From: Symbiodinium natans
Lineage: Eukaryota; Sar; Dinophyceae; Suessiales; Symbiodiniaceae
Assembly (NCBI GenBank): GCA_905221605.1
Contig: CAJNDS010002772.1
Span: 1-52,500 of the forward strand
Reading direction: 5' to 3'
DNA length: 52,500 nucleotides
In this document: positions 11,154 to 23,327 of the stretch, in pieces
How positions within the stretch are numbered: the stretch's first letter is position 1
How the letters are laid out: each line of letters begins with the position of its first letter
Notes under the pieces: model-generated
The model's input: the letters and a program-made list of their open reading frames with translations, nothing else
Database searches by the model: none
What the model was told of the DNA's origin: nothing
Position numbers and translations under genes: made by a program

Positions 11154-12474
11154 CTCCAGGTAAGTAGACGCAGATTGTGACTAAAGCGCTTTGAAGCCGA
11201 CACCCTCAACTTCTTTAGCAGAGAAGCATCTGTGCGCCGGCTTCGGCAGACTTTCCCTCGCCGCCTGGTCGCAGGACTTTCCAGGTACCCCTTCTGAACA
11301 TGACCAGGTTAAAATAGGTTAAACGCGGATTGGGCTCAGCTACAGCCACTGCTAGAGTTGAACCATGCAGAATTCAGGGGGCCGAGGGGCTGGACAAGCC
11401 TGAAACTGTTCATAAGCTTTGGAGCTGTGTGCGTTTTGATAGATGTTTCAGGTACACAAGTAACCAGGCTCATACACCATGCCCCGAACTTTGCTGAATC
11501 ACCCGCAGGACAGTATGTAACACACGCCGAAGCAAGAAAGGCAACATCATCCAAGACCTCCCAACAAATCAACTATAACCAAATTCTAGAGAAGGCACAC
11601 CAAACCCCCAAAAGGCCAAAGTAGTACAGCACAAAAACACAAATACAAGCACAAATGCAACGGCAGACCTGAAACCTGCAGCTTCAACCCCTGCGGCCGC
11701 ACTCCGGCCTGCGGCCTGCGCCTCGCAACCCTGAGAGGCGCCAGATTGGGTTCGTTTGATTTCGGTCAATTTCGGCTTCAGCTGAAGGCCCTAAGCCCCA
11801 GGCCGTTTGAGGAGTTTGGATCTTTTTCGCTGTAACGGGGAAGTGGACTCAGTTCGTGGGGCAATATGGGGCTCGGTTCAGGCTGAGCTAAACGGGGAGT
11901 TAGAACAACCCTTCATGCCTTTCTCTCTTTGGGACTTAAGGGTCTGCCGACTCGTTGCTCCAGTTCCCTAGGCCAACTGAACCGGATCACGGAAAGCACT
12001 GCTAACTGGCTCACAAACCCACTCACACCGCACGTTGTCTTGTGCGAGGATGGGTTTCACTCTGGGCAATCTCGAAGCTTCCAGTTAGGGTCAGCAATTC
12101 CGACATCCAAAAACTCGGAAGCCACCTTCTTCGCTCAGATTCAAGCTTCTGAGGTTTTACAAAGCGCTACACCCGAAAAGCACCTGACCCTCGAAAGGCT
12201 GAACCCCGCCAAACCATGGCAAACCCCCTGTTCCGGCCGTAACTCGGAATCGTGAGCCCTAAGCCCCAGAACGCTGAACTGTTCACAGAGCTGTAGTGTT
12301 TTTTGAGCCCTGGCCTGATGAGCATAGCCCATGGAATTGTCGCAGTTTCCACCCTGGTTGTACCTTCAGAGCCCGGAGCAAAGGTTTTCGGTTGCGCGGG
12401 TCAGTTGTGGCTTCGGTTCAGGGTTTCGGGGTGTGAGGGCAATGCGACTTGGAGGTCAGGTTCCAAGCCCCGGC

Positions 12475-12510
12475 GTGGCGTTTCAGGTGCTCTTCCACTG
12501 TCCGAAGGTC
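12475..12510 (-). CDS. Single exon, possibly 5' part of the Gln-rich gene
   Basis: After the acceptor 'cacttgggag|G' the open frame reads DLRTVEEHLKRH and could run on through HAGAW. The donor is unclear: GC at the position given, or one further left. It lies between the stop of the Gly/Cys-rich gene (12986) and the polyQ exons, so it would belong to the latter gene. Confidence 0.3.
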
Positions 12511-12985
12511 CTCCCAAGTGGCACCAGAAACTGAAGCCACCACTGCAACCCCGACAGGCCAAGGAGCTCCCGTCAGCTCCAACCCTGAGCCCTCATTCAG
12601 TTTCTCGGGGGCCAGACACACCCGAAGGTTAACTCATTTAACTCGTGTAAGAGGTTTTGAAGAGGTTCCCATAAGACTCTCCGCCCAGGCGTTGCGCTTC
12701 ACGACACAGGAAGTTGAGGGTTCAAAACTTTTTAGAGCTTAAGGCCTTCAGGGTTCAGGATCTATATCTTTTGGTTTTAGGGTTTAGGGTTCCACTGGCT
12801 TTCCGGCTCGAGGGCTAGTTTGGGTCGAGGGCCCCAAGGCTCCACGAGTTTCAAAGAAATCCAAGCTTGTACACTCGAAAGCCTTCAAGCGCTGGAGTGC
12901 TGAGTCAGCTGAAGCGCCCAAATCTCTGAAGCCGAACCAGACGTCAATCCCCAATGCCAAATCCCAGCCCCTAAATGCCTGAAGA

Positions 12986-15900
12986 CTAGCAACTAGAAGA
13001 CACATCAGATAACAGGCTTCCAAAGTGCATGTTGCCACCGCAGCAGTTGCCGCCACAGTTGCCGGCGCACCCACCTCAATGCTTTCCGTCTCGATACGCT
13101 ACCAGCTGATTGTCCGAGGCACTGTTTCGAGGTCTAGGGTGAGGGCCCCTTGCGTGTCGGGGGTTCAGCGTGAGCCCTGAGTAAAAATCCGAACCCCCAG
13201 GCCCAATCAGACCCTTTACTGCTTCAAGGTGTGGCGCACCGAAGGAGGTCTTCTCTCGGGCCCACGGCCCTCTTCAACGCTGCAAAGGTTGAAGGGGGGA
13301 GGGGGGGGTGCATTGGGGGGTGAGGCGGTGAGGTTGAGCATCTGCAAACTCGAAGCCCTCAACAGCCTCAACAATGGCATCAGAAAGTATATGTAGCCAC
13401 ACCTGGAGCCCCACATGACCCCGCCTGCCATGTTGCCACAGCCGCAGCCTTCCATATAGTTGCCTCGCATTTGAAGGACTTGGAGGCTTCGGTTGTTGAG
13501 GGGTACTTGTGGGGTTGACAGCACGGAGGGTCTAAAGGCTTGGGGCAGTGAAGCTTCTTCGATGCATGGCAATGAAGAGTTGGATTTTTTTAGCAGCCCC
13601 CGGCATCGAGAACTCAGCCGCTGTAGCCCTGAACGGTCCTAGGCACGGGCCTAGGACACAGATGAAGGAGAGCCCTGGCGTGCTAAAACAGGATTACTCT
13701 GGAACCCAAGCCCGAACCCTGATTTTTGAGACCGTCATCCCTGGGCGGCATCCCCTTATCGCCCTTTTGGGGGGGGCCCTTGAGGCTTGAGACTTGGAAG
13801 TGTCTCCAAAAACCAAGTGCCGAGATGCCACACATGTTGTTGCCCCAGTTGCAGTTCTGGCCACAGCCATCCATGCAGCCGCCCATATTGCCTTGGTAAG
13901 GGCAAAGTTCGAGTTCAGAGTTTAGGGGCTCCAGAATCCCAAGCGCCACACCACCACCCCACCAAGTCCTTTCACATGGCGTACTTCTGCTGGACAGTGT
14001 TACGATCCCGTCGCGGAAGCACAAACCACAATCTGACCGTGGTGTTTACTCCCGCATTTTGTGTAGCCGCAAGCCACTCGCTGAACGACACAGATTCCCT
14101 CTGCTCTAAGTCCGCACCGTGCAACTCCTAGACCTCAGGTGAGTCCCCGGTGAACTGTTCAAGTACTAGCAGGATCGGGGGTGACGATGCGTCGGATGCA
14201 TCGAGCCTTCGATGAAACTCAATGCCAGGCAGCCACAGCAGCCGCCCATGTTGCCACAGCAGCCGCCCATGTTGTTGTAGCCACTGCCCATGCATCCACA
14301 GTTGTTGCCACAGCAGCCACCCATGTTCCCGCAGCAACCGCCATAGCCTCATGTAAAGATATCCAACACATGCCGCTACAAGCATGAAAAATAGTGCAGG
14401 AAGCCCCCATGGCCCAAAGAGGGCCGTGTTCAGATTCTTGCTTCACGTGGCGGCTGCATGGAACTTCCCCAGCAGACGCACCGGCGCGGACCGCTCAACT
14501 CCAAAGACTTGAAACACGACGAACCTCCCAAACAATCTGGGAACCAAAGCAACTCCAGCTCCCAGGACTCCCACAAATTCTGGCAGAGCAGCCGCTGTAA
14601 CCCTGGTTACCGTACATCTGCATGTTCTGCATCCCGTAGCCATAGCCCTGGCCTTGACCTCGGGCTTCGTTTAATGCTTCGTAAGTGTCGGGATGCACCG
14701 GGGAGTTTGCCAGAGTTGGGGAGCCATTCGCGGAATGTGCGCTTGACATGTTCGAGTCTTGGCACCCTGTGGACCAAAAGAGCTTCAATTGAGCCGCCAC
14801 GGTTAGACAGCAGAGGGTTTGGAGTCTGGCAGAGTTTGTCTTTTTGGGGTTCGGTTTAAAAGCCTGAAGCGGCATCACTCAATCTTAAGCTTATGGTGGT
14901 AGCCTTCCAAAGGTTCGGCAAGCCTCTGACGAAGCAAGCGTGAGTCACCCCAAACGCTGAAGCCCCCACAGTTGCGGGCCCCGCTCTTGCTTGCTCGGGT
15001 TTGGGGACCTGGGCTGGCCTCGTCCATACCAAGACCACAAAATGGAGCAATGAACCAAGTTCTTGAGAAACATCTAAGGCCCTCTGAGATTTTCTGAAGT
15101 CATGAACAAAGCCCCCAGAGCCTGAACGCTAAGCTCACCCCAAACTCTGAAATCTCTGCCCCTGCTCAAGCTCTCAAGCTCCTGAGCTTCGGTCCATACT
15201 GGCCGTCCTGGTGTCAAGGGGATTTCAGGTACATTCTGAATTCTGGTTCTCAAGAGGTTTCAAGGCGGGCATTCTCACCCGACATTCGTGCCGGCGAGGC
15301 CCCAAACAGTATGGACGTAAACCGTCCGTGCTCCACCCATCCAACCACACGAGCCCCGAGCTCCCAGCCGTCAGCTCCTGCCCCTCTCTCTCTCTGGGCG
15401 CTCCCCCTAAAACTGCGGCAAGCCGCGAACTCCACTGCTCCACCCCGCCAGGCGCACTCATTCTTGGCAGCATAGGACCCCAAACGTTCCCGTTTGGGGA
15501 ACGAGACCTTGTATGAGAATGTGGGCTCCTGCGGGATGCTGATTTGCAGGTTGGCTGTCATGTCGCCGGAGTTCAGCTTCCGATGCCTGCAGAGACACTT
15601 CTGGCAGCGATCGTTGGCTCTGGAGGGTTGGGCCAGGGTTGGGGCTGAGGGGTTGAAGCTTTAGAGCTAAACCTTTGGGCCTTCGAATCTTCTGCAAGTA
15701 GAAACCTCTGCAGCGGCTGACTTCTTTCATTTGTGCCACTGTGTAGGCAGCCAACAAGAGGTGTGTATGTGGATCCAACCCTCACCAGGTATAAGCAACA
15801 CACCTTAAGTCACACTTTTGCGGGACCCTAAGCTGTAGTTTCTCCGGAGATGGCGTTGAAGTTTGATGATGTTAAAGCACTAGGCTGGAAGGTGGCGAAT

Positions 15901-16064
15901 GAAGTCCTCAAACCTTTGGAGCCCCCCAAACATAACAAAGCTTCAGCAGCGGATGCCCTCCTACAGCGACTCAGCTGTCAGAGGAGAAGCCTGTGGCCCT
16001 GTGGTGCCCACCTGATTCTTCGAGCATCCTCCGTCAGGGCGACAAACACCTCGTTGGTGTCCAT
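12986..16064 (-). CDS. Gly/Cys/Asn-repeat protein, about 256 aa, 9 exons
   Basis: Unknown family. Coding-order exons: 16064-16012 (MDTNEVFVALTEDARRI), 15705-15673 (33 nt, optional), 15586-15486 (contains SGDMTANLQISIPQEPTFSY), 15383-15279 (tentative), 14766-14611, 14347-14237, 13891-13832, 13463-13401 and 13074-12986 (stop TAG). Exon 5 holds SANGSPTLANSPVHPD, then a GQGQGYGYGMQNMQMYG tail. The last four exons carry repeats such as GGCCGN, GNMGGCMDGCGQNCNWG and CAGNCGGNCCGGNM. The three junctions entering exons 7-9 have all-phase-1 boundaries and donors of the form T|GTGGC, so they look like duplicated exon cassettes. All acceptors are AG|G. The start codon lies one base after 'ccag|G'. The domain plan suggests a structured N-terminus and a low-complexity, Cys-rich tail. 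Metal binding or disulphide cross-linking is possible but unproven. Exon 5 could end nine bases further left. Confidence 0.6.
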
Positions 16065-16724
16065 CCTGGATTGCAAGGCTCTCTCATGCACAGCGAGAAC
16101 AGAACAGGTGCTCAGAGGCTTGGAGTTTAGGGCTTAGAAGTGGCTTCAGGAAATGTGTTTTGGATTTTTGGGGGGCGCGGGTGCCCTTACCGTACCCTTG
16201 GACAAGGATCTGGAGCTGTCAATACTCGGCACCTTTCTTAGCCTAAGCCCGTACACAGAGTCCCAAAGCAAAACGTTCAAGCTCGAAGCGCGAAATGCCC
16301 GAGCCCAACCTTAAGCCCCTCCCCGCAAAACAATGATAACAACACTGTTTTCACATACCTGTATATATATATATATATACAATCAAGGACCACAGGGCAC
16401 CAAGCATGTAGCACTTGGCTGAGCCCAGCGCTCTGGAGAAATCTGGCTCTCGACCACACGGCCATGGATGATCTCGGTCAGGCACCGCATCGTAACCCTT
16501 ATGCCCTAAACTCCAACTCCCAAGCCCCAAGCGTTTGATGCTTAGGGTTTGGGACTTGGGGTTTCAATCGAATGTTACTTTGTTGCCCGTTTTGTGCCGG
16601 AAGAACTCGGGAATTGGGGACTTGTACGGTCTTTGGGCAGCTCTCCCTTTTTGGGGACTTCGGCCAATGCCGGTGATGCTTCTGTCGCATCCGACACTGT
16701 ATCTTTTCTTCACGAGCTCTGCGT

Positions 16725-19700
16725 TTAGCTAGTCAGGGCCCTTGCGAGCGTATCGTCGATCAAGGCGACGAGCTCCTCCATGGTGTTGACCTGCAAAGAC
16801 TTCACAGGCTTTAACTATAAAGGCTTCGAGACTGACTTTCTGACCCGTGGCTTCTATTGGTGTTGACGTTCTCACTCGTGACTTGGTGTTCGATCCTCCT
16901 TGCTGGTGCCCCTTTTACTCACATCCTCGGGAAGGGTGTGCGAGGACCTTTCGTGCTTGTTCCACATCTTTCATGTGCTGCTTTGTCCAGCCAGCTTCCT
17001 TCTCCTTTCAGTTCGGGGTTAGCCACTTCAGCCACTTCAGCCACTTCAGCTTTGCGGGAGTGCGGCTCCACACAGGGCCAGTCCCCTCTTTAGGATGCCT
17101 CCCGCTCGCTTTGGGCGCTGTAAGGGCCGTCCTTGCGATTTTCAGGGCTTGCCGCAGTACCCCCATCACTTAACCAATGCCTGTCCGACACAGGCTTGAG
17201 GTAATGAGTCTCCAGTCCTTTTGGGTTTGCATCCCCACTTCCAGGCATTGAGGCTTTCAGTTTTCCGAACCATCCTTTAGGTTGACTTCCCCTTTGAGGC
17301 TTAAAAAGCTTTTTGTGCTGTTGGGCGTGTAGCTTATTTTCTGTGTGTTTTTGGCTTGTGGGGCTTTGGCCCCATGCTCTCTGGGAGTTTTTAGGGCTCT
17401 TCCAGCAGCCGGCTGGCCTGAACCCCCACCCCCCCATCTCCTGGCCAAGACGAGGCATGGATGCAACACATCGACAAGCAAACCGCCGCCCACAGAAGCT
17501 TAGGGGAACGCTCGTGTAGTTTTGGGGGCCTGAGTGATCCCCCCCCCCCCGCAGTGAGGTGGGTGAAGGTGGCGCAGGTTCTTGACATATTCTTGCGTCC
17601 TTCCTGGTGCTTGCCTCACCAGACAAAAGTCGCGGGTAAGAACAAGTCACGACCCAAAGTAAACCACAACTGAGCCTGCTACTTTCACAGCCTGAGCAAA
17701 AGAAACCGGAACACGTCCACGGGCTTCTCGGCTTCTTGCACTCCCAGCAAAGACTAGTCACCAAGGTCACAGCCAGGATGTATCAGAACAGGGGTCCTTC
17801 ATGAGCCTTGAAGGCAACTCTGTCAGACTGGAAAGTCACCAGCAGCAAAAAAATAGTAAATAGCCAACCCTGATCCTTGAATCCCGAATCTCTTCACGGT
17901 CCTTCGAAGCCCCAAGCAGCCCGAAATCCCAAAGCCCCAAAACGAAAAAAAGGCTCCCCACTTAAGATTGAGGACTCTCCCATCACCGAGGGCGCACCCC
18001 GTAGAACTTTGGGCTGAAGTTCCGTCGGAAGTAGCGCCCTCAGCTCTCTTAGATATCTGGGGTAGACAGCGTGAGATGAAGGTTTTGGGCTTTAGGGGTT
18101 TGGCTACATGTGTCCATAGTGCTTCTGCTTCACTCCTTCATGCTTCTTGTGAGTCTTAAGTCTTGTCGTAGATACTCGTCTGGCTCTTACGTGATTTGAG
18201 TTTGGGGCCTTTGGGACTTGCGGTTTTGACCACCTGTTGAAGAAGTTCATGGTGTGTTGGTTTGCGGGTCCATGTTTAGCTTCTCAACTACCCCATAGAA
18301 GGACACATATTGGCCTAGACATTCCTTGGGGTTGAGGGTTGAGGAATCGGAGGCTTGATTTCAACGATTCCCAGGCCATCCAGTTACAAGCATATGTGCT
18401 GCCTTTTAGCATGGCTCTCTGCTTTGCGTGCACCTTCCCTATCTGGATTTCTATGCAGTCAAGGAAAAGGTGATTAACCAACCACTGACTAAGGCAAAAC
18501 GCGGTCCAAGAGCCCACGTGCACCGAGTATCCCCGTGCAGCCCAGTGACCGAAGTAGAAGGGGATGAACTCCGGGTGGATGCCTCCGAGCGATGCTGGGT
18601 TCTGCAGGCAAACTGCGGCCGCATGGAGTAGACCCATCGATTTGGCCGCACCCCGGACAAACCTGTCACTTAGGCCTGTGCCTGAACTCAGCTGAAGCTA
18701 TGGAGCCGAGAAAAGCCCCAAACCCAATTCACCCAAGCTGAGAGCATGTCATGCAGGCATCGCGAAACAGCCCTACCATGCGCACGCCCAACAGCAGCAA
18801 GAAGTTCTACGTCAAGACTTTAAACCAGAAGCCCCCGAGGCCTAACGACAAACAGGCATGTCTTTACAAGAAAACCTCAAGCTCCACAATACCGTTCTAA
18901 AAACCATGATGTCTCAAGCCATACTCTCTAGGGTTTAGGGATTCCACATGAGCCCGTGGCCATTTCGGTCCGGGTCGGCGCAGTCATGCAGGAAGGACTG
19001 GATCAACATGTTCCTGGCCAACTCAGTTTAGGTTGCAGCTGAAAAGACTGAAAAGATTCGAGGGGGTGCAAGGCTGCAGCTTTTGGGCCTTTGGGGCTTC
19101 TTCTGGTTTTGGAGTTCAGGACCCAGGGGCCAAGTAGACCTTCAGTGAGGGGTAGAATCACGCTTGCATAGTCATCAGGCCCACCAGTCCTGAAAAGGCA
19201 GCGGAACGTAAGAAGCGTCTGCCCAAAACTGTTCCAAAAAAGCCCCAAACTCGCACTTAAGGCCCTCGGAAGTTGCACAAGGCTACAGCTTTGTGCACGT
19301 AATCCAAAGAAAGCTCTGAACCCTTGAAACAAAACAAGCGTCCCTGAGGGCGCACACACACACACGAAAGCTCACATCCAGCGCCAGTAAACATCAAAAG
19401 CAGGGCGAAGGCGCAATTCAGCTCTGAGGCTCAGCATGGCCCAGTCCTCCGGGGAAGGGGAGGGAAGCATTTGATTGCGAGCTGAAGAGAAGTCTTAAGT
19501 CTAAGTAAGTGAGTAACTGGGGACACTGAGACTCTCAGAAAGTTGGGGGGTTGAGCCAGTTTCGCGGGAAAGCACGAAGCCCATCAAGTTTCGACAGCTT
19601 AGCCCGAAAGCCTAAACCCTGCGCAAGCAGCAATATCTGCCGGATGAACGCAAAACAACCTCATGTGGGTGGACTACTGAAACCCTTCTGCCATAAGTAA

Positions 19701-20515
19701 GACCTGCCACTGTGCCCACATGTTCGGAATGAAACCATGCCTTCTCATCCCAATCCGTAAGGACGCATGCGAAGAAACAAGACACACGTACACAACCAAA
19801 AAGTAAAGCCCCATCCTGAAGCCCAGTCAACCCTCCCGCCTGCTCGCAAGACGGAACCCTAAAACGCGTTTCCTCGTAGGCGAAATTGGCAAACAGGGGC
19901 TTGCCGTCACCCACGTCACAAACATCCTCAACCTTCAGATCACATGTGTGGCATTGTGCGGACACGAGCATGCGGGCATAAAGATTTACGTTTAGAGCTT
20001 TAGGGTTTGAGAGTTGCAAGGTCCAGCAATGTTCAGCATATCAACAGCATCTGGCCTCGAACTTCTAGCCCTGACCACGAAACCCAGTACCCTGAAAGCG
20101 ACACGTTCTAAGTTGAGCACCTTTGGGTGTCAGATGCTTTCCCTCCACTTCCAGACTAACGAGAGTTGGGTGTCCTTACTCCGAGCTCCCAGCGCTGAAG
20201 ACGTCCGTGTCCTGCATCTCGATCTCTTCGCGCATGAGTTGCAGCACGTCCTTGCCTAGGGATTTGAGAGATTCTTGCGGACGCGATACTTGTCTGCCCA
20301 CACCCTGGTCTGCAAGGCCCCGTCGCGCTCAACGAAAGAAGCCCACAGGCTGCTTAGGAAACCATAGCTAGCCCTGTGCGTCAATGAACCAGGATTTGAG
20401 GCGTCTGGTGGCTTGGGCTCCAATATTGCTAACTGTCGGCAATCAATTCAAGCAGCAGGCGTGCACGTGAACACAGAGTCGACAGTGTTTGCTCTGGGGA
20501 ATTCGTGTCTTCCAT
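16725..20515 (-). CDS. Conserved dinoflagellate alpha-helical family protein, about 178 aa, 10 exons
   Basis: Exons: 20515-20457 (start tentative, MEDTNSPEQTLST), 20373-20285, 20255-20180, 20055-20028, 19932-19873, 19446-19415, 19013-18961, 18582-18550, 18038-17998 and 16790-16725 (stop TAA). Joined pieces include ALQTRVWADKY, KDVLQLMREEIEMQDTDVF, VEDVCDVGDGKPLFANFAYE, DWAMLSLRAEL, NMLIQSFLHDCADPDRNG, IHPEFIPFYFG, RYFRRNFSPKFYG and VNTMEELVALIDDTLARALT. From memory, the stretch from GKPLFANF to the end has the layout of an uncharacterised domain common in Symbiodinium proteins (a 'DW..LSLR.EL', 'DPDR.GIH', 'FYGV' order). That match made me choose one GA donor (after FAYE) and two GC donors (after RAE and DRN) over GT alternatives. 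I assign no biochemical function. Confidence 0.72.
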
Positions 20516-20968
20516 TGGGCTTCAATGTGTGTCTAGCAGCTTGGAGAAGGCAGCACGAGCGGTGTGAGACAAGCATTGGGAGGCCCCTTCTTGAACACTG
20601 TACGTGATGACGATGAGGATGACGACGGTGGTGCTCATGGGGGATATTGATGCTGGACGCGTTAGCGGAGTAGGATGTTGCACAGATGTTGGGGTCGTGG
20701 CGGACACTGGACAATGATGACGGACCATGGTCGTGTGACGGTGATACTGAAGAATGTTAATAAGACATGTTTAACTTCTGCTCCGAGTTTTGCTTGTCTG
20801 TGCTGGCACATGCTTCAAAGAATATCTGCGACGCATTCGCATTTTGTTTCTTCCTTTTCTCTTGTTTTGTTTGTTTTTTTGGGGGGGGGAGGAAGTAAAG
20901 ATAGTTTTGAAGATTAGGGGGGGTGCCTAAAGCCAGCATCAGCAAGATCGGCTTTGCTCAAAACATAA
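20516..20968. other. Intergenic spacer
   Basis: About 450 bp between the predicted stop at 20969 and the predicted start at 20515. It contains a T-run then a G-run near 20874-20890. I see no exon. Spacers between the genes of this array are of the same order (230-650 bp). Confidence 0.5.
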
Positions 20969-23327
20969 TTATCGAGTACAAAGCGTGAAGAAGTGAGGTG
21001 CGTGAATTCGATTAAACCTGTGCAGAGCCCCTTCGTGGCTAATGTGGATGAACATACATTGCAGTCATGATCCCTTGACATGGTCGTGGTACATCGACAG
21101 CCCTAGTAAGCCCTGAAGCCCAATACTTCTACCCCAAAGTCCTGAAGACAACGATAGCCCTAAATCCCAGACTGCAAGTTTCCAGCCACATATCCCACAT
21201 AAAGATCTCAAGGACCTCAAGTCCGAACCCCTCAGACGTGAGCAGCCTGCCTCTCATGGCAAGAGACCTGGGCGCCGGGCAATCCTCCATTGCCTCTTTC
21301 ATCTCGGCATCCTCCTCTTCAGCGGCCTGGATGTTCGGAGTTTTGTGAAGTGGAAATGTCACGTTATGTTCAATCATCTTTTGGATCGCAAAATCTTCCT
21401 CTGAAGCCGAAAACACGAAACCCCTCACAGATGCGCTCTTCAAGGCTGCAGCTGACTTCTGAACTTAGAGCGGGTGCCCTGGCCCTGGCTTCTTTTGGAG
21501 CTCTGGTCTCACATGTGACAGTGAAGTCCATTGTGTAGGTTCACCTTTTCTTGGGTGCATGGTTCCACCACCCACCCTCGCACCACCCCATACCACCCCT
21601 GACCATGGTGAGGGGGCTTCAGGCTTCTGATTTGGAGTGCAGCGGTTTGCCCCCCCCCCCCCCCCTGTGCGATGTGGCTGTGACAGTAGGGTTTGCGGGA
21701 CGCGGCTTGAGTGGTCTGCAACGAAGTGAAGGTGTGTGCGTGTGTTCGGCCTCATTGCGGTTTAGGATTAACCACACCAAACCAGATGCCTGATAACCGC
21801 CAACCTGGAGTCCTACTCGCCCCGAGTAAGCGGAAGTGCGCCTGTTGGCCCTCCTTGTCAGTAAGGGCGGGGGTGCCTGGCGAGTCTCGTCTGTAGCGTC
21901 AGCTCTTTAAAGTGGCTTGGGAAGCCTAAACCCAAGGCTTGCTTACGCTAAATGTTGATTAAGACTGAGAAAGCATTCATTATTCGAGGAGGGCATAGTG
22001 TTTTGCAAGGGGCTTCGAGACATGCCAGGGTAGGAGAACACATCGCATATGGGGGATGTCAGACATACCTCACAACCACGGCCCACTCTCAAAACCCCAA
22101 AACAACCGAAGCCCTGCTGTGCCCAGACATAGACTCCTGTTCTGTGACTGGTATTTCGTTCAGGTGGTTTTGCAGTGAGCCTTCCGCACCAGCAACGTTG
22201 CCATTCTCGCCTTTCAGGGGCAATGTCTGGACTCAGCGGCTCGGGTTCAATGTCGAGCATAGGGCTAAAAGCAGGCGTCGCTGTGGCTTCTGTCGGGGGT
22301 CCCACAGGCTTCCTGGCCTAAGTGCCTCTGAAGTCTGACACGGTGTTGAGAGGCCGAGATGCAAATGCAACTGGACTGGACCCCTCCTACACTTACACGT
22401 AGCGACCCGCGACACGTAGCGTAGCGCACAAGCAAAAAACGACAAAATTCACAGCACCGGCTGCAGCGTGTCAGGTCATGCTTTCTGCACTAGAAAAGAA
22501 CCCCGAACACAACAATGGCAAATAGTGGAAAACAAGAGTTCCAAACGGACCAGAACGATCCGAAACCGAAACCATGTTCTTTGACTTACAACCCTGAAGA
22601 CAACAGCACGCAACACAAGCGAGGTACAAATGCAATCGTCGGGTGTAGGCCAGCCGACAGGAATTCCCACACCATTGACCCCCCAAAGACTCTAAAGTAC
22701 CAGTTTTTGGGCTCCGGACTTTTACAATCTGACTGTTCTCCCAGCCTGTCATGCCCTTCTGCATGGCGATCATCTGCTGCCTCTCCCGATACTCCACCTG
22801 CGAGGACGGTCAAACCCGAGTCAGCCCCGGAGGCTTTGTGCTGAAGCCATCGGGCACAGGGACGAAGTCTGCATCTGGCAAATTCGAACCCTGGACTCGA
22901 AAGCATCAGGAAGAGTATCATCATGAATAGCACGCACGAGAATCTTATCCTTCAGGTCTCCCCAGTGCCGTTTGTTTCTTTGCATCCACCCAAACATTAT
23001 GGTGTTCAGTGGCCCCAAATGCAAAAACCCGGCGCCCGACCCACTCAGCTCTCCCTCAAACGAATTTCCGAAAGCCGCACCAACCAAATACTAAAGTCTC
23101 AGTTGCCTAGCTAGAGACTGTGCCTGCTTTCGTTGCCAAGTTTGTAGCTCCACCTGCCTGGCCATGCTCCAAGCTCTGGCACGTTTTTAGGGGTGTCGGG
23201 CCTTACTTGTTCTTGCGCGGTTTGGAGTCTCAAAGGGCTCGAAGTTGAATTGGTCATCGAGGCCTGTCAGCTTAGAAAACCGATGCCATCGCCTTATGGC
23301 TTTGACCAAGTGATCCAGAGAAGCCAT
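20969..23327 (-). CDS. Unknown 190-aa protein, 6 exons
   Basis: Exons: 23327-23207 (MASLDHLVKAIRRWHRFSKL), 23054-22969 (includes EWVGRRVFAFGATEHHNVW), 22797-22739 (VEYRERQQMIAMQKGMTGW), 22312-22211 (KPVGPPTEATATP, then DIEPEPLSPDIAPE), 21423-21268 (GFVFSASEEDFAIQKMIEHN, then AAEEEDAEMKEAMEDCPAP) and 21017-20969 (FNRIHAPHFFTLCTR, stop TAA). Lengths sum to 573 nt with phases 1, 0, 2, 2, 2 at the five junctions. Donors are GTAAGG, GC, GA, GC and GT. Acceptors are all AG|G. The protein has a basic helical N-terminus and an acidic, proline-containing C-terminal half. In exon 2 a competing open frame (MFGWMQRNKRHWGDL, 22890-23054) is also attractive; I preferred the frame that keeps phase with exons 1 and 3. 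Not recognised; the basic N-terminus would suit an organellar or RNA-associated protein, which is only a guess. Confidence 0.58.

Noticed and set aside
11151-11166. Consensus plus-strand donor 'ccag|gtaagtag'
   Set aside because: It overlaps the acceptor of a minus-strand exon, and no plus-strand exon with a matching acceptor was found.
17090-17770. 226-codon minus-strand open frame
   Set aside because: It lies inside the long last intron of the gene at 16725-20515 and has Pro/Ser-rich, telomere-derived composition without splice support.
16725-18779. A complete eight-exon, 156-codon gene model starting MVGLFRDAC at 18779
   Set aside because: Every junction matched in phase, but the model used microexons in the long last intron and broke a conserved domain. 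Rebuilding the domain with GC and GA donors showed that the extra exons are chance. Kept as a warning about phase-only evidence.
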